Below, one piece after another: positions 20,392 to 28,287 of a stretch of 29,046 nt of DNA (within the stretch, counting starts at the first letter, position 1; each line of letters opens with the position of its first letter). Origin of the DNA: CAYQFQ01 sp964416925 (lineage in GTDB: Bacteria; Patescibacteriota; Minisyncoccia; Phycocordibacterales; GWA1-40-21); the NCBI GenBank assembly GCA_964416925.1, contig CAYQFQ010000007.1, forward strand, positions 1-29,046, in the 5' to 3' direction. Below the pieces are notes generated by a model. It saw only the letters and a program-made list of their open reading frames with translations, was not told the origin of the DNA and searched no databases. The position numbers were made by a program, and so were the translations under genes.

Positions 20392-20437
20392 AAAAGCCCC
20401 TTGTTCAATCTTATTTAAGATCGAACAAGGGGCTTTT
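20392..20437. terminator. Two-way terminator after the sigma-like gene
   Basis: The 15-base stem AAAAGCCCCTTGTTC/GAACAAGGGGCTTTT with a 16-base loop is the strongest hairpin in this part. It stops the minus-strand gene at 20449 before the promoter of the next unit. Confidence 0.85.
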
Positions 20438-20448
20438 GTTTAACTTAG

Positions 20449-21489
20449 TTATTTTACTATATCGTATTTACTGTCAATTCCTTTTTTGAAAAACTTAGGA
20501 TTCTGAAGATTAATAATAATAGTGTTTTCTTTAACATATCTCTCCTTCAAAACTTTCTCTATTATTTCTTTTTTATTTAGAGGTCCATTCTTTTCGATAA
20601 TTTTCTTTATGACATCTTTAACAACTCCGCTCATATATCCCCATTCAGACAATGCATAAAGCCCTCTTCCAACCAACACGAACCTTGGGTCCTTTATAAG
20701 CTCATTATGGCAAGTTGCTACATGTGCTTTCTTGTCAAAAATTTTCACGATTTCTTTTGCAACTTCTCTGAAGTGAATAGGTGAACCATGTTTTCTTATA
20801 ACCAAATATGCATAATCTCTCATTCCTTTTGTACAAACATTTGGAGATTCAGATCTTCCCCATTCACCTAGCGGATTTTTATCAATCTTTTTTGAAAGAG
20901 ATAACCATCCTTTAACAGTCTCCGAATTCTTATACTGTTCTGAAAGAGTTGGGTAATTATCCAAAAACATTTTGATTATCTCTTGTTCTGAAACCAAGTC
21001 TTCCATTTTAAGGGTATCAAAAAGTTTTCTCAAAGTATTTTGAATATTTGAAGCAAGATCTTCTTCTATATACCATCTGTGTCCAAACTCATCATCTTCT
21101 TTTAGCTTTTTAAATTGGTTACCAAGCACGAGCAAAAAACTGACGTAGTTTTGAATAGTCTTATCTGAAGAAATTTCATCGAGTAGAGTTTCTTCCTCGA
21201 CAATACCTCCCATATCACCTATAACTTTTGAGATTTCGTCAAAAACAGCTTTTTCTTCAGCATAGTTTTTTGATTTTCTTATTAAACCTAAAGCGTGGTT
21301 TTCAATTTGTCTAACTCTTTCTCTTGTAATACCATATGTCTTACCAATAGCATCAAGAGTCATGCTTTCTAGGTCTTTTCCTAATCCATATCTTTTGACA
21401 ATGACATCCACAGATCTATCTGACAATGCAGACAAGAGTCTTTTTACCACCTGCTTTGGTTTAAATGTAACTACTGTTTTTGTTGACAT
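20449..21489 (-). CDS. Sigma-region-4-like HTH protein with HARE-HTH domain
   Basis: Start: ATG at 21487-21489 (MSTKTVV); a TTG at 21516 would add 9 residues. The N-terminal part (about residues 24-72) is a sigma-70 region 4 helix-turn-helix: SVDVIVKRYGLG, LDAIGKTYGITRERVRQIENHAL, the -35-binding helix of sigma factors. No region 2 is present, so it cannot be a full sigma factor. Residues about 220-285 read as a HARE-HTH domain (DYAYLVIRKHGSPIHFREVAKEI, FVLVGRGLYALSEWGY), as in RNA polymerase delta subunits. A last winged-helix-like segment (VIKKIIEKNGPLNKKEIIEKVL) follows. The role is probably as an RNA polymerase-associated regulator. It is one of few non-tRNA, non-cassette genes here with a clear -35/-10 promoter. 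Confidence 0.82.
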   Translation of the reverse strand: MSTKTVVTFKPKQVVKRLLSALSDRSVDVIVKRYGLGKDLESMTLDAIGKTYGITRERVRQIENHALGLIRKSKNYAEEKAVFDEISKVIGDMGGIVEEETLLDEISSDKTIQNYVSFLLVLGNQFKKLKEDDEFGHRWYIEEDLASNIQNTLRKLFDTLKMEDLVSEQEIIKMFLDNYPTLSEQYKNSETVKGWLSLSKKIDKNPLGEWGRSESPNVCTKGMRDYAYLVIRKHGSPIHFREVAKEIVKIFDKKAHVATCHNELIKDPRFVLVGRGLYALSEWGYMSGVVKDVIKKIIEKNGPLNKKEIIEKVLKERYVKENTIIINLQNPKFFKKGIDSKYDIVK

Positions 21490-21539
21490 ACCTTTTATAA
21501 AATTAATAAATTTCAATAAATACGAATGTGTTAATTAGC

Positions 21540-21568
21540 ATACTATCATTACTCCAAAGATAAGTCAA
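21540..21568 (-). promoter_or_regulatory. Promoter of the sigma-like gene
   Basis: On the minus strand TTGACT (21563-21568) is followed by a 17-base spacer and TAGTAT (21540-21545), giving a leader of about 45 bases. AAAGG directly before the ATG is too close to be a normal ribosome site. Confidence 0.6.
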
Positions 21569-21622
21569 CACCCCTATTGACTAAATGATTAATTTGGGAG
21601 AACAAAGGACAAAATCCTTAAT

Positions 21623-24600
21623 CTACAAGACAAAATTAACTATTCTATTCTTAACATATATAGTCTTCCTAATAGTTTGACCATCAATCCATTTCTTAAT
21701 CTCTGGTAATGCTTTTGCTCTTAGAACTGCAAAATCTTCCTCCGAGTCTACAGGGATTTCGAGCTCACCTCTAACTTTTCCGTTTATCTGAATAGCAACT
21801 TTTACACGAGATGACTTCAGTTTGCTTTCATCAAACATTGGCCACAACTCTTTTGTTATAGATTTTTTACCTCCAAACTTTGACCACAATTCTTCACAGA
21901 TATGTGGAGCAAAAGGTGAAAGANNNNNNNNNNATAATTCAAGAAAAGTTTTCTTACTTATTTGTTCTTTCTTTTCTAAATTATTCACCAAAATCATCAT
22001 TGCGGAAATTGCAGTGTTTGCATTGAACGACGCAATATCTTCACCAACTTTTTTAATCGTGTTATGTAGAATATTTTCTGTCTCTTCACCATCTTCAAAT
22101 TTATCCGAAACCTTATATTGGAGTTTCCAAACTTTATCCAAAAATCTCCTTGAGCCAACCATGCTGTCTGTGCTCCAAGCGATTTCCTGATCAAATGGTC
22201 CCATAAAAGATTCATAAACACGAAGAGTGTCTGCACCAACCTGCTTCACAACATCGTCGGGATTTACAACATTTCCCCATCTCTTTGACATCTTTCTGTG
22301 ATCTGCACCCAAAATCATTCCTTGATTGCGCAAACTCGTAAAAGGCTCTTTAGTGCTCACTACTCCAATATCATAAAGAAACTTGTGCCAGAATCTAGCA
22401 TAGATCAAGTGCCTAGTTGCGTGCTCTGCTCCACCAACATACATATCAACCGGCATCCAATATTTTTCCTTCTTTAGATCTACTAAAGCTTTATTATTTT
22501 TTGGATCAATATATCGAAGATAATACCAAGATGAACCAGCCCATTGTGGCATTGTGTTTGTCTCCCTTTTCGCCTTCCCCTTACACTTCGGACACTTTGT
22601 ATTTACCCATTTTAGGATTCCTGCAAGAGGAGATTCTCCTGTCCCTGTTGGCTCATAGGACTTAACAAGAGGTAATTTCACAGGCAAATCTTTTTCGGGT
22701 ACTGGTACAACTACTGTAATAGGTTCAATCTCCCAGCCAATCAATCCATTCTTTTTTATCTTCTCAACATAATCAGCACCAAACGCACTGTATGATTCTT
22801 CAAGTTCACTGACAGTTTTATAATTCTTTCTTGAGAATTTAGAAATAGCATTCTTATCAAGAAACATCTCTCCAAAATCTTTATATACTTTGCTAGATTT
22901 TACTCTATAGATTTTCTCATCTTTAACCTTTTTAGTTTTCTTATCTCTAAAAATACATTTTATAATATCTCCAACTAGAACATCACCAAAATATCTGTCT
23001 TTCTCTTCTGGGTTTAAAGCACGTGTTTCAAAAGTTTTCTCTCCACTTATCATATCTTTCCAAACTTTTTCATAATAGAAATTCAATTCGATTTTTGCTT
23101 CTTTTGAATATTTATCAAAAGCACATTTTTCACAATGAACAACAGGAATAGGCTCCCCCCAATATCTTTGTCTTGAAAAAACCCAATCCTGAATCTTGTA
23201 GGTCTTTGTCATTTTCCCTCCTGCAAAGGCTGTAATATCTTTTATGATATCTCTATTATTCCTACCGTTGAATTGTTTTGAATTCACCATTACTCCATCA
23301 TCTATATAAGCAGTATCAAAATCTTTCGTATCCAACCTTTCTAACCAAATATCCATTTCTGCATGGCACATAAACTCAACATTTAAATCTTTTTTATCTA
23401 CCCATAGTACATCATTTGCGTCTTGTTCTTCTTTAGAAATTGGAGTCTTTTCTTCACCCCCCAATTCAAAAGTTACAAGGGAAGTATATGAACATCTATT
23501 TTGATCCTTGTGTTTGGCAAAATATTCAGCATAAACTTGTCCACCTAATAGTGTCCCATTTTTCAGGTTTATATAGCCTGTTTCTTCTTCAACTTCTCTT
23601 TTAGCTGCATCAATCAAATCTTCACCTTCTTTTACACCACCCATTGGAAAAGTGTTCCATCCAAACTTTTTTGAATGCAAACATAAATATTTTCCGGTCT
23701 TTGGATTCTTAACGATAGCCTGGACATTTGTTCTCTCAACTTTTTCCTTTCCTGCAACTGGTGGGTTCCTCTTATCAATCCTCTCTGGAATTATTACTTC
23801 TTTTATAGGTAAATGATATTTTTTAGCAAAAGCAAAATCACGATCATCATGTGCAGGTACGGCCATTACTGATCCAGTTCCATAATTTGCAAGTACATAG
23901 TCTGCAACAAATACTGGTACAGCTTCTCCGTTCACAGGGTTTATCGCTTCAAGCCCATCAAGTCTTACTCCAGTCTTTTCTTTTCCTTCTGCTGTTCTTT
24001 CTATCTCAGATCTCTTCTTCGCTTCTTGAATATATTTTTCAACTTGTTCAAAGTTTTTTATATTAGGTCTAAACTCGTGAACTAATTTGTTTTCTGGAGC
24101 AATAACAACGTATGACAAACCGAACAAAGTATCTGGCCTTGTGGTAAAGACTTTAATTTCACCAACATTCTTTTTATTTTTTGTCTCCTTTACTATAAAA
24201 CCTATCTCGGCGCCTTCACTTCTACCTATCCAATTCTTTTGTAATTCCTTGATATGTTCCGGCCATTTTATCAAAGACTGCGCAGAATCAAGATATTTTT
24301 TAGATTCCCCAATGAAGAGCGACAACATGTATTTTTGAGCTTCTGGAGTAATGAAATTCTTAAGTTCTTCTTTTGAAATCCACACGACTTCGTGGTTAGA
24401 CTTTTCTTTTTCTGAAACTTCAACCTTATTCCCGTCTTTTAACTCAAAATAAAGCACATCAAAATGAGCAAAACGATTCTCCCCTTTTGGCACGTGAAAA
24501 AACTTAGAGTTAACTCTTCCTAAACTCTTAATAAATTTTGGATTGTTGTAGCCAGTCTCTTCCAAAATCTCAGCAATAGCCGCTTGCTCCGGAGTTTGGC

Positions 24601-25516
24601 CTTTTTCTATTCCACCAGTAATAAATGTCTGCCATTCAACTTTCTTCCACTTTAATCCGATATACTTATCTTCAGACCAATGCTTCACAATCACAGCCAC
24701 AGAATTTCTCTCGACAAAAGGTAACTCCTTTCTAATCGCACCCGGTTCCTCAATCTGTTCAAAACACAACTCGTCAGGATTGCTAATATCTATCAATGTC
24801 CCATTTGTATACTTATTGTATAAATCTTCAAGTAAGCGGTCGGCATATTCGCGAATTTTGAGCACCCATTGCTTCATGGGCTTTTTCTCTACAACAGTTC
24901 CACATCTTTCACATTTTCCATCTTCCACGTCTTCATTCGCAAGACCTGTCTTGCATGAAGGACACCAGTTGATAGGTTCAAATGACTCATAAGCTAGACC
25001 CTTTTTAAATATCTGCAAAAAAATCCATTGTGTCCATTTATAATATTTTGGATCGGTTGTATCTACTTCTTTGCTCCAATCATAACTCAGACCGATTATT
25101 GAAAGTTGTTTCTTAAATCTCAAAATATTTCTCTTTACAGCTTCCGCAGGATGGATTTTATTTTTTATTGCATAGTTTTCAGCGGGCAAACCGAAAGCGT
25201 CCCAACCCATTGGATGTAGTATATTAAAACCTTGCATCCTTTTAAATCTAGAATATACATCGGTCGCAATGTAGCCACGAGGATGTCCAACATGAAGTCC
25301 ATCACCAGATGGATATGGAAACATGTCTAAAACATACATTTTTGGTTTGTTGTGACTTTCTTGGGTTGAGTAGATTTTATTTTTTGCCCAGAATTTCTGC
25401 CACGCTGGCTCAATTTTTAAATGATCATATTCAAGAGTTTTCTTTATTTCTTTCTTAACAGGTTTAGTTTTTTTCACCACAGCCTTTTTTATTATTGTTT
25501 TCTTATTTTTTGTCAT
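21623..25516 (-). CDS. leuS: Leucyl-tRNA synthetase with two NUDIX insertions and an ASCH-like insertion
   Basis: LeuRS charges tRNA-Leu. Normal bacterial enzymes have about 800-870 residues; this one has about 1297. Core motifs: HVGH (75-78), zinc pairs CPSC/CERC (185-205), FTTRPDTLFGL and AVPAHDDRDFAFA of the editing domain (457-564), SRQRYWGEPIP (781-791), and KMSKR (1075-1079). Insertion 1 (about 236-410) is a NUDIX fold with a degenerate box (301-323, Gln and Ala at usual Glu and Arg positions). Insertion 2 (about 577-731) has a perfect box, 626-648 (GGVKEGE then REVEEETGY), and begins just after the editing-site DDRD. Insertion 3 (about 800-934) resembles an ASCH domain (ISGEKTFETRA, VGDIIKC) and splits the second zinc module (CEKC, CPKC). 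A 30-residue lysine-rich head precedes the core. Ten N bases at 21924-21933 hide four residues. Confidence 0.93.
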   Translation of the reverse strand: MTKNKKTIIKKAVVKKTKPVKKEIKKTLEYDHLKIEPAWQKFWAKNKIYSTQESHNKPKMYVLDMFPYPSGDGLHVGHPRGYIATDVYSRFKRMQGFNILHPMGWDAFGLPAENYAIKNKIHPAEAVKRNILRFKKQLSIIGLSYDWSKEVDTTDPKYYKWTQWIFLQIFKKGLAYESFEPINWCPSCKTGLANEDVEDGKCERCGTVVEKKPMKQWVLKIREYADRLLEDLYNKYTNGTLIDISNPDELCFEQIEEPGAIRKELPFVERNSVAVIVKHWSEDKYIGLKWKKVEWQTFITGGIEKGQTPEQAAIAEILEETGYNNPKFIKSLGRVNSKFFHVPKGENRFAHFDVLYFELKDGNKVEVSEKEKSNHEVVWISKEELKNFITPEAQKYMLSLFIGESKKYLDSAQSLIKWPEHIKELQKNWIGRSEGAEIGFIVKETKNKKNVGEIKVFTTRPDTLFGLSYVVIAPENKLVHEFRPNIKNFEQVEKYIQEAKKRSEIERTAEGKEKTGVRLDGLEAINPVNGEAVPVFVADYVLANYGTGSVMAVPAHDDRDFAFAKKYHLPIKEVIIPERIDKRNPPVAGKEKVERTNVQAIVKNPKTGKYLCLHSKKFGWNTFPMGGVKEGEDLIDAAKREVEEETGYINLKNGTLLGGQVYAEYFAKHKDQNRCSYTSLVTFELGGEEKTPISKEEQDANDVLWVDKKDLNVEFMCHAEMDIWLERLDTKDFDTAYIDDGVMVNSKQFNGRNNRDIIKDITAFAGGKMTKTYKIQDWVFSRQRYWGEPIPVVHCEKCAFDKYSKEAKIELNFYYEKVWKDMISGEKTFETRALNPEEKDRYFGDVLVGDIIKCIFRDKKTKKVKDEKIYRVKSSKVYKDFGEMFLDKNAISKFSRKNYKTVSELEESYSAFGADYVEKIKKNGLIGWEIEPITVVVPVPEKDLPVKLPLVKSYEPTGTGESPLAGILKWVNTKCPKCKGKAKRETNTMPQWAGSSWYYLRYIDPKNNKALVDLKKEKYWMPVDMYVGGAEHATRHLIYARFWHKFLYDIGVVSTKEPFTSLRNQGMILGADHRKMSKRWGNVVNPDDVVKQVGADTLRVYESFMGPFDQEIAWSTDSMVGSRRFLDKVWKLQYKVSDKFEDGEETENILHNTIKKVGEDIASFNANTAISAMMILVNNLEKKEQISKKTFLELXXXXLSPFAPHICEELWSKFGGKKSITKELWPMFDESKLKSSRVKVAIQINGKVRGELEIPVDSEEDFAVLRAKALPEIKKWIDGQTIRKTIYVKNRIVNFVL
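21924..21933. other. Assembly gap (10 N) inside leuS
   Basis: Ten undetermined bases between FLEL and LSPFAPH. The reading frame is kept, and four residues is what the family has at this place, so the gap length is probably right. Confidence 0.9.
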
Positions 25517-25659
25517 CCCAGTTAGAAATTATGAATAAATTATTTTTTCGACTTATATTATTCTTGGTAAATACAATGCCCCTTCATAAAAATGACAACT
25601 GAACTTCTAACGGGACAAGTATTCAAATAATACAGTAATATTGGCTTAATTTAAAGAGC

Positions 25660-25688
25660 TTGACAAATGGACTATAATTTGCTATAAT
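25660..25688 (+). promoter_or_regulatory. Promoter of the tiny gene at 25729
   Basis: TTGACA (25660-25665) is followed by a 17-base spacer and TATAAT (25683-25688): a full consensus promoter. Confidence 0.9.
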
Positions 25689-25728
25689 ATGTTAGGACTA
25701 AGAACACAATTTTACAAGGAGTCATGAA

Positions 25729-25869
25729 ATGAGGTTCTTACTGACAATTGGAATCGGAACAGGTCTTTTGATGGGCATCCTCTCAATTCATCCGCCCAAG
25801 AAGTTCATAGGGGTAGTTCTTTTCGGAATATGTTTCCTATGTCTTGCCCTATCGTATATAAACGAATAG
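25729..25869 (+). CDS. Tiny membrane protein (46 residues), unknown
   Basis: The ATG at 25729 lies 7 bases after AAGGAG, behind a perfect consensus promoter and before a terminator, so expression is well supported despite the size. The protein starts MRFLLTIGIGTGLLMGILSI, has a short basic turn (HPPKK) and a second hydrophobic stretch (FIGVVLFGICFLCLALSYI), and ends NE. This makes a two-helix hairpin in the membrane. The family is unknown. It could be a small regulator of a membrane complex or a toxin-like peptide; the sequence does not decide. It is one of the stand-alone small units. Confidence 0.7.
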   Translation: MRFLLTIGIGTGLLMGILSIHPPKKFIGVVLFGICFLCLALSYINE

Positions 25870-25880
25870 GTTAGACAAAA

Positions 25881-25912
25881 AAACTGCAGCTCGACAACTG
25901 CAGTTTTTTATA
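25881..25912. terminator. Two-way terminator between 25729 gene and rmuC
   Basis: The stem AAACTGCAG/CTGCAGTTT has an 8-base loop, an A run before and a T run after, 15 bases from the rmuC stop. Confidence 0.85.
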
Positions 25913-25927
25913 TTTTTAAACAATCAA

Positions 25928-26998
25928 TTATTCTTCCGTCTCAGGCTTAGCTACTTCCAAAAGTTCAATATCTGATTCCACTCCTGTTATCCTCACCACA
26001 TCTTTATCTATCTTTTTAAATTCTTTGTTTGAAGAATTAAAGTGATTCACTGTAGTTGCTAGAGAATTTCCAAGTTTACTCTGATATTCCTCAAATGTTT
26101 TTAAATGTTTTTGTAAACCCTCCACGTTTTTACGAATCTCTTTTGCGGACTCCTCTATCTGCATAGCTTTAAGTCCCTGCAGAACAGTCTGTAAATACGC
26201 CAAGAAGGAAGTTGGTGATACGATAATGACCTTATATTTATTCGCAGCACGTTGAATCAAATTGTCTGTATCTTCCGTTATTGCCCCAATTTTATTTACC
26301 AACAAATCATAATATATTGCTTCGTGAGGAATAAACATAAAAGCAAAATCCATAGTCCCCTCTTTTGGTCTAATATATTTTGATGTTTCTTGAATTCTGA
26401 GTTTAAGATCGTTCACAAAAGCTTTTTCTAGTTTCTCTTTTTCTTGGGGATTTTGCTCAACACTCAACTTGTTATAATTCTCCAAAGAAAACTTCGAATC
26501 AATCGGAATAATTTTATCCTTTATGAACACCGCGGCGTCCACAATCTCTCCGTTAGCAAAAGGATACTGCATTTTATACTGTGTTGGTGCTAAAACATTT
26601 TGTAATAAAGTTTCCAGATAATATTCGCCTAATATTCCACGATGCTTTGGATTTTTCAATATATCTTGAAGCGACTGAAGTTGATCAGCAAATGACACAA
26701 CCTGTCTATTTGTCTCATCAAGCTTGGTGAGCCCCTGAGTAACATCTTTTATGAGTTTTGCAGACTCGGCAAACTGATTTCGTACGGAATCATTCATGTG
26801 TCTGGTGCTTTCACTGATTTTAGTATCAACAGTTCTATTTAGTTCATTAATCTGTTCCAAAATAAGCTTAAGACCAATATCTTCACCCTTCTTTTCGCCT
26901 TCATTTCCCTTTTTGAGGAAAAGTGACCACAAGAAAAACAAAACCACGAAAAGTAGGATAACAATGATAACGAGAAAAATAATTAGTGTTGGTGACAT
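25928..26998 (-). CDS. rmuC: RmuC-family DNA recombination protein
   Basis: Start: ATG at 26996-26998 (MSPTLIIFLVI), exactly 6 bases after TATAAT; upstream codons to 27055 lie beyond the likely transcription start. The protein has 356 residues. An N-terminal membrane helix (about 4-26) is followed by a coiled coil (about 40-110, ELNRTVDTKISESTRHMNDS) and the RmuC nuclease-like domain: NPKHRGILGEYYLETLL, VDAAVFIKDKIIPIDSKFSLENY, FMFIPHEAIYYDLL, VIIVSPTSFLAYLQTV. RmuC limits inversions between short inverted repeats in E. coli, which is of interest given the palindromic elements in this window. The acidic C-terminus is probably disordered. It is divergent from the YqeY gene. Confidence 0.93.
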   Translation of the reverse strand: MSPTLIIFLVIIVILLFVVLFFLWSLFLKKGNEGEKKGEDIGLKLILEQINELNRTVDTKISESTRHMNDSVRNQFAESAKLIKDVTQGLTKLDETNRQVVSFADQLQSLQDILKNPKHRGILGEYYLETLLQNVLAPTQYKMQYPFANGEIVDAAVFIKDKIIPIDSKFSLENYNKLSVEQNPQEKEKLEKAFVNDLKLRIQETSKYIRPKEGTMDFAFMFIPHEAIYYDLLVNKIGAITEDTDNLIQRAANKYKVIIVSPTSFLAYLQTVLQGLKAMQIEESAKEIRKNVEGLQKHLKTFEEYQSKLGNSLATTVNHFNSSNKEFKKIDKDVVRITGVESDIELLEVAKPETEE

Positions 26999-27004
26999 AA
27001 AAGT

Positions 27005-27010
27005 ATTATA
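27005..27010 (-). promoter_or_regulatory. -10 box of rmuC
   Basis: On the minus strand TATAAT ends 6 bases before the ATG: predicted fully leaderless. Confidence 0.65.
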
Positions 27011-27031
27011 CCAACAAAGTTTAAAATGTGG

Positions 27032-27037
27032 TAATAT
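27032..27037 (+). promoter_or_regulatory. -10 box of the YqeY-family gene
   Basis: TAATAT preceded by TGTGG, 9 bases before the ATG at 27047; the two divergent leaderless promoters share about 50 bases. Confidence 0.45.
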
Positions 27038-27046
27038 GTCAGTACT

Positions 27047-27496
27047 ATGATACACGCAAAAATAAAAGAAGATTTAAAGAAAGCAATGCTCGCAAAGGAG
27101 CAAGAAAAAATGATCGTACTTCGAGGTGTGCTCTCAGGTTTTATGAATGAGATGATAGCAAAGAAAATGTCAGGTGAAGAGATTCCCGATGAAGAGGCTC
27201 TCAATGTTTTGAGAAGACTTGTCAAACAGAGAAAAGATTCTATTGAACAATTCACCAAAGGTAATAGGGCTGATCTAGCAAAGGCTGAAGAATCAGAAAT
27301 TAAAATTATTGACGTCTACCTTCCACAGATGATGAGCAAAGAAGATGTTACTAAAATAATTAAGACCAAAATCGCCGAAGCTGGTACCATAGACAAAACA
27401 AAGATCGGGCAATTTATGGGTGGAATAATGAAAGAACTAAAAGGAAAAGCTGACGGTACTCTGGTTAAAGAAATAATCGAAGAATTAGTGAAATAA
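27047..27496 (+). CDS. GatB/YqeY domain protein
   Basis: This 149-residue protein is the stand-alone YqeY type, related to the C-terminal tRNA-binding tail of GatB. Typical segments: the N-terminal helix IKEDLKKAMLAKEQEKMIVLRGVLSGF, the EALNVLRRLVKQRKDSIEQF helix, and the C-terminal domain EIKIIDVYLPQMMSKED with IGQFMGGIMKELKGKADG. In other bacteria it is linked to tRNA-dependent amidation or binds tRNA-like substrates; the exact role is unsettled. It has no ribosome site and follows a -10 box by 9 bases. A strong terminator follows. Confidence 0.92.
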   Translation: MIHAKIKEDLKKAMLAKEQEKMIVLRGVLSGFMNEMIAKKMSGEEIPDEEALNVLRRLVKQRKDSIEQFTKGNRADLAKAEESEIKIIDVYLPQMMSKEDVTKIIKTKIAEAGTIDKTKIGQFMGGIMKELKGKADGTLVKEIIEELVK

Positions 27497-27504
27497 GACA
27501 GTAA

Positions 27505-27549
27505 AAAAACGGCTTGCAGGAGTAATTATCAATCTGCAAGCCGGTTTTT
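27505..27549 (+). terminator. Terminator of the YqeY-family gene
   Basis: The 10-base stem CGGCTTGCAG/CTGCAAGCCG is followed by six T after one G. The T run ends next to the next promoter's TTGACA. Confidence 0.9.
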
Positions 27550-27554
27550 TGTAT

Positions 27555-27582
27555 TTGACATTAAATAAATAAGTTATATAAT
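27555..27582 (+). promoter_or_regulatory. Promoter of gene 27619
   Basis: TTGACA (27555-27560) is followed by a 16-base spacer and TATAAT (27577-27582): full consensus. Confidence 0.88.
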
Positions 27583-27618
27583 ATTATAAGTTCTTTAAAC
27601 CCCCAACTAGGAGTCTTT

Positions 27619-27888
27619 ATGAAGGAAGTCTCTCTGCTTGTGGTCAGTAGGATAAAAGAGGAAAAAAAACAAAGGTTTTTCTCTAGAGACCAAACGATTG
27701 AACGTGCGATAGTCATTCTTCAAGAGCTAGGGATAAAGAAACCCGACGGCGGAGAAGAATACTTTGACTATCAAATCACTCTCGGTGAAATCATGTCGGT
27801 CTTTGACAAAGAACGCAAGGAAGTAGCCAGGGAGAGTCTAGAGCCTCCCAAAAGACCTCCTCCGTCAAACCCGTACTGGAATAAGTAA
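27619..27888 (+). CDS. Small soluble protein (89 residues), unknown
   Basis: The ATG lies 5 bases after TAGGAG, behind a consensus promoter. The protein starts MKEVSLLVVSRIKEEKKQRF, is strongly charged, has helices around RDQTIERAIVILQELGI and TLGEIMSVFDKERKEVARES, and ends in a proline-rich tail (EPPKRPPPSNPYWNK). No cysteine, signal peptide or membrane segment is seen. The family is not recognised. The proline-rich end could be a binding tail. It is a stand-alone small unit: own promoter, ribosome site and terminator, with codon use richer in G+C than the surrounding membrane protein genes. Confidence 0.78.
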   Translation: MKEVSLLVVSRIKEEKKQRFFSRDQTIERAIVILQELGIKKPDGGEEYFDYQITLGEIMSVFDKERKEVARESLEPPKRPPPSNPYWNK

Positions 27889-27896
27889 TCAAGAGC

Positions 27897-27922
27897 AAGG
27901 GCCGACCAAGGTGTCGGCCCTT
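27897..27922 (+). terminator. Terminator of gene 27619
   Basis: The stem AAGGGCCGAC/GTCGGCCCTT has a 6-base loop and only a short T run (the stem's own TT plus one), 9 bases after the stop. Confidence 0.75.
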
Positions 27923-27975
27923 TAACATATTCCAAAAAAATCTATCGCTTAAGACGAGAGCTCAAATATTATTTT

Positions 27976-28248
27976 CTACTTAACAAACGATGACAAAATA
28001 GTAAGTGCTGAAAAGATAGAAATAAAAACAATTAAAACACTAATAAGTAAAACTGACTTTCTATTTGTTACTGCCATCTCACGAAGTAAGTATCCTGCTA
28101 AGACCAACAGCACTATAGGAAAGATTATTCCGGACCCAACAGCATTCTTTGACCAATCAAAACCAATAATAAAAATCAAAAAAAGAATCAGAGCATAAAT
28201 ATAACTCGGGAGAGTAAATATAAAAGATAAAGTTTTTATCGTCTTCAT
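27976..28248 (-). CDS. Small membrane protein (90 residues), unknown
   Basis: Three hydrophobic helices are visible: residues about 8-30 (FIFTLPSYIYALILFLIFIIG), 38-55 (GSGIIFPIVLLVLAGYL) and 65-85 (SVLLISVLIVFISIFSALTIL). A basic start (MKTIK) and a basic loop (REMAVTNRK) point to a cytoplasmic N-terminus by the positive-inside rule. The family is not recognised. Unlike the SD-led small units it has the housekeeping style of start: TATAAT 7 bases before the ATG, no ribosome site, low G+C. About 40 bases separate its start from the stop of the next minus-strand gene upstream, and the TATAAT box in between gives it its own promoter. Confidence 0.75.
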   Translation of the reverse strand: MKTIKTLSFIFTLPSYIYALILFLIFIIGFDWSKNAVGSGIIFPIVLLVLAGYLLREMAVTNRKSVLLISVLIVFISIFSALTILSSFVK

Positions 28249-28255
28249 ATAATAA

Positions 28256-28261
28256 ATTATA
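28256..28261 (-). promoter_or_regulatory. -10 box of gene 27976-28248
   Basis: On the minus strand TATAAT in the context CTGATATAAT ends 7 bases before the ATG. Confidence 0.6.
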
Positions 28262-28287
28262 TCAGATTAATTTAAACAATTAAATAC

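Noticed and set aside
22417..24338. Plus-strand reading frames opposite leuS
   Set aside because: They are antisense to a strongly conserved gene, lack ribosome sites and promoters, and have low-complexity products.
21623..25516. Intein or group of inteins in leuS
   Set aside because: The inserted segments have NUDIX and ASCH-like features, no Cys/Ser start or His-Asn end typical of inteins.
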